From: Ephemerocybe angulata
Lineage: Eukaryota; Basidiomycota; Agaricomycetes; Agaricales; Psathyrellaceae
Assembly: GCA_013368325.1 (NCBI GenBank)
Contig: JAACJK010000120.1
Span: 124,001-188,000 of the forward strand
Length of the DNA: 64,000 bases
Reading direction: 5' to 3'
Positions 23,140 through 35,150 of the stretch are shown here, one piece after another. The position numbers and the translations under genes were made by a program. Positions within the stretch are counted from its first letter, which is position 1. Each line of letters begins with the position of its first letter. The notes beneath the pieces were generated by a model that was not told where the DNA came from, did not search any database, and saw only the letters and a program-made list of their open reading frames with translations.

Positions 23140-24810
23140 TCTTTTTGGTTCATGAAAATTTTCAAGCTTCGATGTTCGCCCTTCCCCTTGAATTTTAGGG
23201 TCCATACTCCATACTCCGTCCAGACAAGAAAATACCGGATATTTTTGTCAATGTGTAGTTTCAACTAATCCGGTACAATCAAATTGGCTTCCGACGGCCC
23301 CCCCAGCGGGACCGAAAGGGTCATTTCGGGGAATAGATAGTGACTTTCTCATGGATGGGTGATAATTATGCTTAGGGGGACATGAGCATGGATTGCCGAG
23401 AGAAATTCTGTAAGGTATCTACAAGGTACTTACGTCTCAATAGATGTCACTGTCTTGGTGGCCTCCCCCCGAGCAGAAATCTCTGGCATTGCAACGGCCT
23501 TCACCGGCATCTGTTATATTATTAAGGTACACAAGATCCGGCCTCGCTTCGCTTCGGCGACTGGTCAGCGAGGGCGAGAGCTCTGGGTTCAACAATCTTG
23601 ACCGTTCCATCGATGGGACCAAGCAGAAGAGAATGTCAAAGCAATATTGACGGTCCAAGTAAATGTATTAAGAAAGCGTGTAACAAAAAAAAACTGGTAA
23701 CAAAAGGGCAAGGAAAGACGTGGACACAAAAGAGTGAATGAACAAAAGACAGGGTAGGACACGGAAACAAAAATGTACATATAAGAGGGCGGCGAGACGA
23801 GAGATGCGAAAAGAAAGACCATGAACAAATAGAGACAAACGAAGTCGCGAGTTTCCGTAATATACGGGTAATCAGTGAGATGGAAGTCGAACCCAATATA
23901 GATGCACATACGAGGGCCCCAAGTAGGGTGGTAGAAACAAATAATAAAGTGAAAGTTAAATGCATCGCTGGGGTGTTTGTTGGAGTGGGCTATCTCTGCT
24001 TGTGTTACTTATATGACTCTCCGAACTGCGGAGCTAGGCGTCTGCGGTTGGTCCCAGGGGGAAGTTGTTGTTATGATATCAAGACGAGCGGGAACGACGG
24101 TCACTAAACAAGTTCTTGCTCCAATAAATGCTGTGTCTGTACTTACCTGGGGACACCGCGCTACCCTTCACTAAGATGAGATTTTGGTATCACCAAGCAG
24201 AGTATCTACGCAGCCCAGGACCAGGTCTCGCTCTGTTTCGCTCCAAGATCATCTGACGGAACCTCTTTTGGGCTTCCAGGACCACCGTGATGGTCGCCAT
24301 CTGTCAGCATTACCAGGCTATAGCTAATAGCCTTGGATGATAACAGCCGCACATGCTCCGCATCTGCAATGTGCACGATAGCGAAGGCTTGAACTCGACC
24401 ACATCCTCCGTCAGTGAACTCCCTCTTCCGATGTCCGAGGTACGCTCCAGAAATACGCTATTTCGACTCCAATCTCCCTCCTGACACACGTTCCAGAACC
24501 AAACATATGCTCTAAATTTGTCGATGCAATGCGGGCGCGAACTATCAATGTTCAACCCGGTTCAAAATGCTGCTTCTCTTGCATTTCCGCCCAAACCTTC
24601 TCGGGGACTTCTATGAATGGCTGCTTCCACGTATTGGCAGCACGGACACGTCATCTGAGCCCAGCAACCTTCTCATCATAGAAGAACCACAGCACCCGAG
24701 GCTCACGCGACAATTATCCTAGCGTGTACATATTCTGCCAGGCGAATCTCTCGGTGTCGAGTCTTCTAGATTCACACTGGCGCACTATCACTCTGGCCAC
24801 CACATCTGCA
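23140..24810. other. Intergenic, no gene recognised
   Basis: Short open frames on both strands lack domain signals. A minus-strand frame at 24555-24310 has protein-like composition but no recognisable family, start context or splice partners, so I do not call it. The AT-rich, A-run-rich plus strand at 23650-23960 produces hydrophobic spurious frames on the minus strand. Confidence 0.4.
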
Positions 24811-25500
24811 ATGAAGAGGGTTATGAAGCCAGTGTTCTATGGGCTTATCCTTGCCCTGTTGGCTTTGATCGTCGAGGCAAAGAAGAAGGATGACAATCCA
24901 AATTCCCCGCCGAAGAGGCTGAAGATCGAGACGACATACACACCGCCGAGCTGTAATCGGAAAGCGCGGAAGTCGAAGACGGGGGATAGGTTGAAAGTGA
25001 ACTACGTGAGCCTTGATTTCATTTACCAGGGACATTGTATTCATACTTATCTTACACCTAGAGCGGTACGTTTTGGAAGGACCAAGACACGATTATCGAC
25101 TCGAAGTAGGTTTCCTAGCTGAGTTGGAAGTCTAGTGTCCCCAACTCATCGTTCCGGTAGCCACAAATCTGGAAAGCCATACGAGTTCAACGGTACGCCT
25201 TCCAAGTGTGTACGACTGGTTCCATCGCTCCCGCTGACCGTCACGACCTCCAGTTGGCCTCGGTAATGTCATTGCGGGATGGGACAGGGGTCTAACGAAG
25301 ATGTGTGTGGGGGAAAAGCGGGTCCTCACGATCCCAGCTCACCAAACTAATCGTGCGTAGACGCGTATCTCTTCGCTCCTCCCATTGCTGACCTCACTTT
25401 GTTCGCGCTTCATTCGATAACAGAGGCAGAACCCTTGGTCTACTCTGTAGAGCTTGTGGGGATCGATACCGCACCAGCCGTGAAATCGACGAAGAAGTAA
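24811..25500 (+). CDS. ER-type FKBP peptidyl-prolyl isomerase, shortened domain
   Basis: Five exons, 24811-25005, 25062-25105, 25161-25192, 25254-25352 and 25424-25500, give about 148 aa. An N-terminal signal peptide (hydrophobic [14 protein letters not shown]) leads into a Lys-rich segment and an FKBP core: [34 protein letters not shown], then [11 protein letters not shown]. These match FKBP12 positions Y26, D37, F46, V55-I56 and W59; F99 appears as Tyr. The loop between the IP strand and the last strand (the 80s loop, usually GYG..G.PP.IP) is missing: only eight residues (AHQTNQAE) join them. Either an exon was missed, although that intron is only 71 nt, or the protein lacks the loop that shapes substrate binding. 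Isomerase activity is therefore doubtful. It ends in a basic KSTKK rather than HDEL. Confidence 0.8.
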
Positions 25501-25968
25501 CATCTATCTATCATTTCGGACCATGTCTCTCCTGTATACCATCCCATGCATCCATCTTCAGCAATTCAACTCTTTTCCTCCACGAAATAGATGCACGGTC
25601 GGATATACGGTTTAGACTCCCTTCTTCTATAGATTCCGTTCAACTTCTTGGCACATCCTCTCAGAAGCGGCAGACTCTTGTGTAGCACGCGGTGTTACCT
25701 ACTCGAGATTCTTCGTGGGTACGGCCCTATCGAAAAGTGAGCGAACTGCTGAACATCGGCGGTATATTGGATATTCATGAAGTTTCTATCACTTCACTTT
25801 AGATGTGCGTGGCTCGCCCCAAACGCTTGGGAAAGCAAGAATAGACATCCCTTCTTGCTGTTCTCGGCGCAGAGGGGAAGAAGATGGACAGCAAACAGAA
25901 GAGCCTGATTTCAGATTCGAGCTATAAGTATTTGGGTGGTTCTCTTCCCCTCCATCGACCCTCATTAT
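25501..25968. other. Intergenic between FKBP and DUF1996 genes
   Basis: Holds the 3' flank of the FKBP gene and the promoter of the next gene in the same direction. No recognisable element. Confidence 0.4.
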
Positions 25969-27463
25969 ATGACTGTAATGCATGGACGGTGGCTCAAAAC
26001 CGTCGCTGCTGCGGTCGTCTCGGCGGTGAAGGCAAACGCTCTTTTGAGGTTTGCCTGTTCCCAGCTCGTAGTTGAGCGATTCGATCCACTAGTAACCCCA
26101 GGGATAGTGTCGCCTCATCTCCACCAGGTGCGCTCCGTCCCTTCGGCGCACCATCTACAAGCCATCCTGACTTCCCCATCCTAACTTAGATCGTAGGAGG
26201 GGTAAGCTCTTGTCTATCTGTGATGCCGACCGAAGGAGTAACGCTACACCCAGAACGCCTTCAACATCTCCATGGATCCGAGCCTCGACCTCCCAGCGCT
26301 CTCCTCCTGCACCACATGCACCTTCACAGAGGACTTCTCCAACTACTGGACCGCTGTTCTGTACTTCAAGCATGCGAATGGGACGTTCGAGCGCGTACCC
26401 CAAATTCCTGAACAGCTAATCGGCCCTGCCAATGGTGGCATCACGGTATACTATTCGCAGGCCCCTGGTGGGGGGAAGACGACTGCGTTTCCGAAGGTAC
26501 GTTCGTCTCTCCTCCTCCTCATGCGACCGAGCCATCGGTCTGGATTTGAAATACTCAAGGGGATGTTTTAGGGATTCAGGATGATCGTGGGCGACCCGAT
26601 GGTTCGCCAGCTTAATATCTCGAACCCCGAAACGACGCACCTCAACTATCGGTGCCTCGCGAAGGACGATTCGAATGGTGGCCCTGTCGCTGCACCAAAT
26701 ACGGACAGCAGGAGTCTCTTTGATAAGGCCTGCGTTGGAGGTGTAAGGAGCGAGCTGACATTCCCGTCGTAAGCTCAGGAGGACTGTCGCTGCAACTCCG
26801 TTTCTGATGGTACTCTGAAATTAGGTGCTGGGATGGCGTGAACCTGGACATGCCTGATCATAAGGTGAGCGCACGTTCTCCACCTCAGAAACGTTAGACG
26901 AAGCCTAATCGGAATGCAGAGTCATATGAAATATACAGTGAATAATAAATGTCCATCTACCCATCCGGTCGCCGTGCCAGCCGTCTTCTTTGAAATCGTG
27001 TGGGACACCGCAAAGTTCACTCCCTTGTGGCAACCTGAGACCCCAAATCCCTTCGTCTGGAGTATGGGTGATCCGTACGTCACATCTCCTTTCCCAATCC
27101 TCCTCATCGCCCACTCACTCGTTGTGTGTATACTAGAACCGGATACGGACAACACGCCGACTACCTCTTCGGCTGGAAAGGCGATGCCCTCCAGCGCGCG
27201 ATGGACACCTGCACCTCCTACGGCGGACCGTGCCCCACATTGAAGACGCAGACGATCGAGGAAGCGAACAAGTGTATGCAGAGGAGTCGTGTGAGAGAGC
27301 CTATTGATGGAGGTGTGTTGCATTCATCTCGGTTAGCCCGGTCGATAGTGACGCCCTTACCGCGATAGCTTTGGCAGCACTTCCAGGGTGCAATCCCGTC
27401 CAGGCAGGCCACGCACAGGCCACGCCCGTGCCACAGTGCAATGCTACCACTGAGTATGACTGA
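25969..27463 (+). CDS. Secreted DUF1996-domain protein
   Basis: Eight exons, 25969-26127, 26190-26201, 26254-26496, 26572-26768, 26825-26864, 26920-27074, 27137-27312 and 27369-27463, give about 358 aa. The N-terminal stretch (LKTVAAAVVSAVKANALL) is a probable signal peptide. DUF1996 landmarks occur in order: RFDPLVTPG, HLHQIVGGNAFN, TCTFTEDFSNYW, SCWDGVNLD with CPSTHPV, GDPTGYGQHADYLFGW, and a C-terminal LPGCNP. The 12-nt exon 2 supplies IVGG and is needed for the conserved motif. The family is fungal, secreted and often tied to the cell wall; its biochemical role is not established. The start could also be the in-frame ATG at 25978. Confidence 0.88.
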
Positions 27464-28339
27464 ACGTATCCTCGGATGGGACGAGGGAAGTTGGATGTGC
27501 ACGGCTTGTTGTATATCTGTTATACCGAACTAAATGTTGTACGTAGTACGAACTCTTTTCGTCTCTACGTGAAAGACTGTATCCAGAGTCTGTACCTTCC
27601 TCGGTCAGATCACCGCGCACTGGTATTGCCCTTGAAAAGTTCAATGCAAATAATGAGGTGCGCGAGTAGTGCATCTTGACAGCGAGGACTTCCTTCTGAC
27701 GCCATCTCCCTGATCAGGGACGGGAAACCTTCACTCAGAGGACGGTCGCCGAGGGCAGACAGCAATGGCCTCAGTGCAACTGTGTCATTTGTCATACCGA
27801 TCATACCCCGTTTTTCGATGGCGACCGAGGAGTTAACTGTGATCACTCCCACAGGGAATTCGATATACAAAAAGGAGGAACCGTCGGGTAGGGGAGGAGC
27901 TGTCCTGTACTTCTACAGCAAGATTCCGAGTCGCCGAGCTGACCAGGAGGGTTTGGAATCTATGAAGTTTCAATAGAGCGGTGGAATGGCCAGTTCACCT
28001 GAAGGATTTTCCCGTCAAGGAGTTCGAGGATAACTGAAGGGTCTTCCATTACTTCTCATTCGAACGGCAGAGGTGGTGATGAAGGTTGCGGAAGAGAAAC
28101 GGGCTCGCGCATCATGCTCGTGGCGGCGGACTCTCAATTTTAGGCGCCCAAAACTGAAAATCGAGACGCGCGAGGCTCAAAAGGAAGGCTAGGACATGTG
28201 CACCTAGATAAGTACGAGGTATAGATCAAGTCAAATGCCGGAGTTGTGGTAAGTACATGAAGCAATACTACTACAACAGGACACACATATGTTCACATAG
28301 ATACAAGTCCAAGATCAAAGATATCTGTCTGAGAAATGC
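27464..28339. other. Intergenic, no supported gene
   Basis: One plus-strand frame (27782-27976) reads ATEELTVITPTG and could be a decayed exon, but no partners were found. The rest shows nothing recognisable. Confidence 0.35.
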
Positions 28340-28995
28340 TTAGGAAGCAGGGTTAAGAGCCCAGAGCTGGTTGACCGTATTGTTGGCGGGCTTGAGGGTG
28401 ATCTGTTGAGAGACAGGATCAACCTTTGATGAAACCAGTGCGCTACAGGGTATTTACCTTGGTGCCGTTGGCGGCGTTGCTCAAGGTCCAGTAGAGAATG
28501 GTGCCATCCTCAGCGTGGATGCTGATGCTTTCAGAGAGGGGCAATGTGAGAATCGCGTGTAGAGTTGAAGTTAGACAATGTGCATACTGGTAGAAACCGT
28601 TATATTCTTGGACAGTGTAGACGGACGATTCTCCGCCAACTGTCAGATTGTCTCCCTAGATAGATAAGGGTATAAATACACGTTCGTATAGATGATACGG
28701 AAATTCAAGTGCTTACCTCTGCAGGCTCCTTGCTGGAAATATAGACGACGTTGCCAGCGGCTGTGGTGGAGATCTTGTACTCCTTACCATGCTCGGGCTC
28801 GAGAGTCCACTACAAAGTCGGTCACGGTCAGTGTTGTACGCATGGGGTTCAGAACGGCGGTGCACTCACCTGCTGGTTGGCTCCACCGTTGAAGGTCCAG
28901 CCAATGACCGGGGCGTTGATCTCGTCGGCCTTGAGATCAGCGACACGGTTGCCGAAAGCAATGTTCTTGATGACCTGAGGATCGTTGAAGCCCAT
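28340..28995 (-). CDS. Ricin-type beta-trefoil lectin, copy 1
   Basis: Five exons, 28995-28870, 28809-28717, 28655-28588, 28521-28458 and 28402-28340 (126, 93, 68, 64 and 63 nt), give 137 aa. The single compact domain has QxW-type motifs (ANQQW near residue 43 and NQLWAL near the C-terminus), the signature of ricin B-chain-like beta-trefoil sugar-binding domains. There is no signal peptide and no catalytic domain, so it is a stand-alone cytoplasmic-type fungal lectin, a class often linked to defence against grazers and storage. Sugar specificity cannot be read from the sequence. It is an inverted paralogue of 31171-31805 with identical exon lengths. Confidence 0.9.
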
Positions 28996-30058
28996 GTTGA
29001 TGACTTGGTAGTTAGAGAGGAATGTGTGTCGGTTAAGATGAGATGGGAGAGGAACTTGGCTGCTGCTCTTCAGAATTGTGTGCTGGCTTTTATGGGACGT
29101 TGCGACCAGTACTGCCTTAATTGAGATTCGCCCGATACAAGATTACGCGACGCAAGACAGTCTTGACAGTCCAGTCCCGAGGACCGCGTTCCTGGCGCAA
29201 GTTTGCTGTGGTAGGATATATTTGAAATCCATTGAACCCTTCAGAGTGGAAACTTGGGCGTGATGCATGGTTCCATGCCATTGTTGCTGCTACTTTACAA
29301 TGCAATGAGAGAATCGCGCTATATCAGCCCTTGTCAGTCTCTCGAAGTCAACGCGCCATGCAAAGTTCCGACGACAATTCATTATGGAATAAAAATGTCC
29401 CGAGCGAGAATGGTGGCGTTTCGTTATCACCGCCTTTCTTCCGAAATCATTATCCCTGCCATGTCTCCTGATCGTGTCCATCGTTGGCACAGAGTGCGAG
29501 GCCTTAATTGTAGTACAAGATATCGAAGCGCTGTATACTACTCGCGCCTGTGAAACCAGAAGATCCAGTAAAGGCCCATCTCTTCATGGCACTATTACTC
29601 ACGGGCGGAAAGTGACATCAATATCTGTACAGTGGCCTGCGTAAAGAAGGCACATGGCTTCATGACAGATACAGGACAAATCAGTCTATGGGGACGTCGG
29701 CAGATTTCATTTCCGTCATTGCGGGGTTCGCGCAACAAAGTGTTGAAGCCGTTCTCGTGACGATGGAAGGTGAAAACATGAGAATGGAGGGAGATACAAG
29801 GAAAGAACCTTTCCCCGTGGGCGGGTGAAGGGGTAACGGTAAAAATATCTCACTCCTAAGCTCCGCGACCTGTATGTAGACTGTCTCAACTTTACACAAG
29901 TGATCCAGAGTGATCCTGACCAAGTTCTGATGATGGGATATGCTATAGAATCACGTAACTTGAAATTGGTCGATGCCAGGAGCCAGCTCTATGTAGACTT
30001 TGATGTTATAGTATTATACAGTTACTTTTGCGTCCTGATTTATGACAAAGAACAAAAA
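28996..30058. other. Promoter region of lectin 1 and spacer
   Basis: Upstream sequence of the minus-strand lectin gene, pyrimidine-rich on the coding strand just before the ATG (CCTCTCCC). No other gene or element recognised up to the tRNA at 30059. Confidence 0.4.
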
Positions 30059-30136
30059 TTCGGGTACGGGGAATCGAACCCCGAGCTGCCGCGAACTCAT
30101 GAGAGGCGGCAATGTTAGCCGTTACACCATACCCGA
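30059..30136 (-). tRNA. tRNA-Glu(CTC), second identical copy
   Basis: Exact reverse complement of the gene at 23062-23139 over all 78 nt, with anticodon CTC at 30101-30103, the same 6-nt intron (30094-30099) and a T5 terminator (30054-30058). Flanks are not obviously shared beyond the terminator, unlike the tRNA-Lys pair. Confidence 0.92.
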
Positions 30137-31170
30137 CGATGTTCTCTGGCGGCTGCAATGGATCAGTAGGCTCGACCATGGAACCTATGCCGGGTAGGCT
30201 GACAGACAAGTCCGATCGCGACGTTCCGTTCGATGACCTTCGGAGATCTTTGTCCTCTGGTTCCGAGTCGCTCGATGGGATCCTTGATTATCTTCACAAT
30301 ATTTTCTGGCTTGAATCAGCTGTACATCGGATGTCCCTTGGATCTCCCACTCAGGTGCAGCACAAACGGGTCCAGGTACTTGGGTTGAAATGAATCCGGG
30401 TGCCTGAGATAGATCCATACTATGGATTCGAACGTTCCGTTGAGACCCCGTCCAATCCATGCACGCTAGTGAACTAAATATAACTCGACATCTGGTGCGG
30501 TGCAGTTTGCCACCCTTCCCAGCTAGCCCCCAGATCGCCTTTTCGGCCTATGTACAAGTGAGGACTGTATAACGAAGAGAGAGATCAGCAGGTGGGACCT
30601 TTAATCTCCGTGCATCGACCGTCTAATATCTCATCAGGAACGAGGCTCCCATCTCAATTCGTTCAGTCGTTTCAATGTGCTTTATTAATAATGTTCCTAG
30701 CTGCTGCTCAAATGGCATTGAAACGACTGACAGGTATCATTATGTAAACACGGAGTAAACATTTGTATTCTCCGTTCAACGCCACCATTCTTATCTAGGA
30801 TATGAAAGTGCCTTAACAGAACGGCATGGCGCCTTTCCCCATATTTGCCTTGTAGTATTGTAGGAACAAGGAACACCCCGCCAACCTGTGTTCTGGTGGA
30901 AACATTTTCTATGCCCAACAAGGACGAGATAGCTCGAATGTACGAAAGCGGGTCCCATGATGCATCGGAGTTGATCAAGTCGCGATTGACGCCATCCGCG
31001 AAACGGCTTTCGTGGAAGTGTCGAGACCCTTGGGCAGTCTTCCTCGTATAGGACTGCACTGTATCCTGAATCCCATAAAAAGCAGCCAAAGGTTGCCTTT
31101 CAAATCATCCCCAGCCTCTCAACAACAACTCCTCCCACAACTTCATCTCCTTCAACCACCAGTTATTAAC
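30137..31170. other. Intergenic and promoter of lectin 2
   Basis: The last 90 nt are C- and T-rich with CAACAACAACT and TCATCTCC strings, as usual before highly expressed basidiomycete genes. A 130-codon minus-strand frame (31089-30697) lacks support. Confidence 0.4.
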
Positions 31171-31805
31171 ATGGGCTTCAACGATCCTCAGGTCATCAAG
31201 AACATCGCTTTCGGCAACCGTGTCGCTGATCTCAAGGCTGACGAGATCAACGCCCCGGTCATCGGCTGGACCTTCAACGGTGGAGCCAACCAGCAGGTGA
31301 GCTCATCGTCGGCTCCAACCTTATGTACGGTACTGACCCGCTGAATTACTAGTGGACTCTCGAGCCCGAACACGGTAAGGAATACAAGATCTCCACCACA
31401 GCCGCTGGCAACGTCGTCTACGTTTCCAGCAAGGACCCCGCCGCGGTTCGTGTCTCGCTTCCCACATCACCTCAAAGGAATGCGCGTTGACATCTAGCTT
31501 TTTTCAGGGAGATAACCTGACTGTTGGCGGAGAGTCTTCCGTCTACACTGTCCAGGAATACAACGGTTTCTACCAGTACGTGAACCGTTTCCCCTCAACA
31601 CTCCCGTGATTCTTATATAGTATCCATGCCGAGGATTGTACCGTCCTCTACTGGACCTTGAGCAACGCGGCCAACGGCACCAAGGTAAATATCCTGTAAC
31701 TCGCTGGTGCGCTCATCAAAGGTTAACCCTGTCCTTCAATAGATCAGCCTCAAGCCCGCCAACAACACCGTCAACCAGCTCTGGGCGCTCAACCCTGCTT
31801 CCTAA
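31171..31805 (+). CDS. Ricin-type beta-trefoil lectin, copy 2
   Basis: Five exons, 31171-31296, 31353-31445, 31508-31575, 31621-31684 and 31743-31805 (126, 93, 68, 64 and 63 nt), give 137 aa. It is nearly identical to the copy at 28340-28995, with few differences visible (VVYVSSKDPAA here, VVYISSKEPAE there). It keeps ANQQW and NQLWAL. Introns sit at the same sites with the same phases but differ in sequence, so coding sequence is conserved beyond its surroundings. No signal peptide. It is transcribed away from copy 1, with tRNA-Glu between them. The role is likely carbohydrate binding; the ligand is unknown. Confidence 0.9.
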
Positions 31806-33015
31806 GCACTTCTAAGATATCTTCGATCCCGGACTTGTATCCATGTGTGTGTAATACACTGTTGTATTGATGTATGTGCTTTATGCTATAAGCTTTGAAG
31901 TAATGTTGGTATATCTCCCATCAGGGAGGTTTATGCTCTCCTTTATATCAGTACATGAAAGTACTTCCCATCCGAGCGAACCGTGCGCGCTCTGAACTTC
32001 CTCAGTTTAGGGCGTCTAATTTTTGAAAGCCCGCTCCAATTCCATAGCTGCGCGCCGAGTTTGCACAGTGACATTTGGCCTCGTGGCAGGTGCACTGCCC
32101 TCAGAGAAGGTAATTGGTCAAAGGTACATAATTTGTGCCAGGAGCGTACATAATGTTTGTATTTCACTCGAGAGGGTGTCGTAACGCGTAACTACCAGTA
32201 ACCGTATCGACCTTATTCTTGACTTCGCAACCGTGAAAAGAGTAATAACAGTATCGCGGATAGTCCAATTTGCAACCTTCTTCCGAAAGTTATTAAATGC
32301 TCTTGGCGCCGGTCCCCTGATGGGCGGCTGCAGCTGCGGGCGCTTAAAGGCGCGAATGGCAAATAGGTATATTCTATAGCCTGAGCGGAGAGTTGAAAGT
32401 CTCATTTAGTGTCCGCACGTGGCCAGCTCATGATTCATGCCAGACGCGGCATGAATGGAGCACGGTGGGATAAGCTGGGAGATGTGAGGAGGAGGGAACT
32501 GTGATCCGAGTCGCGATGTCTACCTCATGTCTAGCTCTGATACAAGGTTCCTGCTCAGCGGACGCCAATTGCTATGGCGGTGGTCTTATTATGAGGACCT
32601 CATAAAGCCTTCGAACGACCTTTCGCGCAGACGTCGACCAAGCGGCACCCAGCGCTATTCTACCAGGGTCAAAGATGCTCCTCCACGGGTGGACCACATT
32701 ATTCCACATACCAGAATTCTTCGTTATATAAACAGATACTATCCACATGAAGACACAGGAGTCTGAGTTAATCTAAAGGTTCGACGGCGAGGTAGAGAGC
32801 ACGAGTAAGCGTGTCATGAGGAACAAGAACATGTACAGGTAACAGAGCCTCGAGGATCTGGAATTCATCAAATTCCCGGCATTCAGAAATTAGACCGCAG
32901 TATGTACTATAACGGCACCGGTACACTCAAAGAAGCTTGGACATCGCGTCTGTAAGTTCAATGTCCGCGGTGCACTTTTGATGGATCAAAAAAAAAAAAA
33001 TGGGGGCAATTTGAA
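31806..33015. other. Intergenic, no supported gene
   Basis: Contains one exact GGGCGCTTA motif (32338-32346) followed by a GGCGCG string, and an A-run near 32989-33000. No gene recognised. Confidence 0.4.
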
Positions 33016-33679
33016 TCATCGCATGAGGCATTCGATCATCAACTCTAGCATCGCCCCCTCGGGTACTGTACAGGTGTCGTAGTCCACCCCTAATGTGGTC
33101 CGGCAGGCCGCCTTCGGGGAACGTATCCGAGTCCCCTGCTGGGTAAAGAGTCGAGGGTTGATTATCAGATTCAGACCCCGTAAAATATGGATGCTAAATA
33201 CAGTACTCACCAGAATCTCGAGCTCTCCTCCTCGGCGCACGAACGATGTGGATGTGCACATGGATATGCTCGTGCCTTTCGACGTTGCCTCCCGCAGTGA
33301 TGATATCGACGTCCCCAAGGACAAAGTTCTCGGCATTCTGGAAGATGTTCGCAGCCATACTGGCGGCACCGAGACCTCTACTTGGTCGGGGGCCGCCTGT
33401 AGCGAAGCTTACAGTCAGCACCACGTTCCCCCGTTGTCTCGCCTCGTGGGCGCTGCGCAGGTTCTCCACCGACTCCGCAACGAGCGCTGTAACGCCGGCA
33501 TGAGCGTCGGCGCTGTGGAGTCTCTCCCCGCTGGAAGCAAACTGAGACCCACCTCTAATGCGCTCAGGTCCCAAGCCCGCTTCCCCAAGATCGATTCCTA
33601 ACCTCCTCTTCCTCTGTAGACTGGCTTTCCGAGCGGCCAAAAGGCTGCATTTCGTCGACTTGAGTGCACTCTTCTTCAT
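33016..33679 (-). CDS. Small basic protein with His-rich NLR-like segment, copy 1
   Basis: The first exon 33679-33211 reads open from MKKSALKS; the second begins near 33135-33138, with the end not fixed. Residues 1-45 are basic (QRKRRLGIDLGEAGLGPERI), followed by an Ala-rich helix and a C-terminal segment NIFQNAENFVLGDVDIIT then AGGNVERHEHIHVHIHI. That segment resembles the short N-terminal motif I recall from many agaricomycete NACHT proteins (F..A.NF.I....F....G). A paralogue lies at 39022-39564 in the same orientation inside a segmental duplication. There it has an intron where this copy reads straight through. Function unknown; a signalling adaptor or NLR-derived fragment is the most economical guess. 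Confidence 0.55.
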
Positions 33680-35150
33680 AGCTAGTGGTGGTGGTGGTAG
33701 TGGTGAGGTGCACGACGTCGTTGGTGGTTGTGAGGAAGAAGGGGAAAGCTGTAAACAAGGCGATTCCGACATCGCCGGTGGCTCGCGAAGTACAGCCTTA
33801 ACAGCAACACGTGCATTTAGATCTGGGCGCCTAATTGGCGCCTAACCTGCATGACAGGTCAGAACTCTCACTTCCCTAGTGGAATTGAATGGGTACGTAC
33901 TTCGGATTCAGCCATGCACATACATATCGACGAAACACCCCTCGGGCAGAGAAGTCGCCCAATGTCACAGTTCAGGCGTCTGAAGTTGGAAGCTGGCATT
34001 CTTGTGCGGGTTGGCTGTGGCTTCCGCACGTCCGACCAGGGTGGAGGAGAGTTCTTGTAGATGGATGGTCCGTCTGCTGTCCGAGGTCCCGAGGGTGGTG
34101 GTCGCAGGGGAAGTAAAGAACTACGATGGTCAAGGGTCCGTACCGGATTGTCGGTCGTTGAAGGCACTGCTGAGGCGTACTGGTGGAGGAGTTGACGAGG
34201 AATTGGGGATCACGCCTTCAGAGGCGAGGATGCGTGGGTGGGTAGTGTGTTGACAGTTCCGACGTCGGGCTGGGCCGCTGGGGGGTGGGCAAGCGGCAGT
34301 AGGCACAGATATCCCGGATACATAGATGCGGGGCGCGCATTGGATCCTGCGAGGGCTCTGTGATCAACGGTTCGATACATAGATGGGTTGCCAGTGCAAG
34401 AGGGAGGGCGGAAGGAGCGCGCCTTGATTCGAGCACGGCGTACAAGATTAGTGAGCCCAGGAAGCGAAGATTGGAGAGGGAATGAGAGGCACAAACACAC
34501 CGACGCGCCCTGGTGTCACACCTTGGTCACACCATTCCTCGTCCTCCCCCCGAACGACGCCGCTTCACCTCCCACCCAATGCTCCTCGGACTGGCAGACG
34601 TGGCCAACCGAGAAGAGGTCCATGCCCCGCAGGTATAATACCGCACAGGCCACCGAACGAAGGTAAAGCCCGATCTTCGACCCCATCGGTGATTGCGCGA
34701 ACCTGTTACGAAGAGGGCGACCGTGGATTGGACGGGTGTAGACAATACAGCGGAAGGATCATTTCTACACTCATGTCAATTCACAATTCGCAGTCAATCT
34801 CTGTCGAAGATACATACCTATATATCTATACCCCTAGATCTGCTACTTAGACGACCCTCCACAGTAACCCCAGAAAAACGCGACCACAGGTCACGTTGCC
34901 CGAGCATTCCCGCGCCCATGCTGGCGAAAAGTACCTACCTCGCGCAAGAGTGCATAACGAGGAGAGATAGCCGGTTATGCCTAATGGAAGATGGGGAGAA
35001 GGACGAGACGAGCATCCAGCTTTGGTTGCGAATTGCCAATGGCCCGTGCGTGGGAGTCCTCTCCGCATGCGGTCAACGCCCCTGAGTCGCCATAAGGGCG
35101 TCAAAATCCAGCTTCAAGGCTCGACAGGTGTGGAAAGGTGTGGATACGCC
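33016..35150. repeat. Segmental duplication, copy 1
   Basis: Matches 39022-41480 in direct orientation. Shared landmarks in order are the small gene, an AAGATTAGTGAGC block (34442 and 40140), a near-identical block from CTGTTACGAAGAG to the CACAATTCGCAG string (about 34702-34791 and 40446-40539), CGCGCCCATGCTG, TTTGGTTGCG, and a GGTCAACGCCCCTGAG block. Divergence is uneven, and indels are common outside the best-conserved blocks. Confidence 0.8.
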
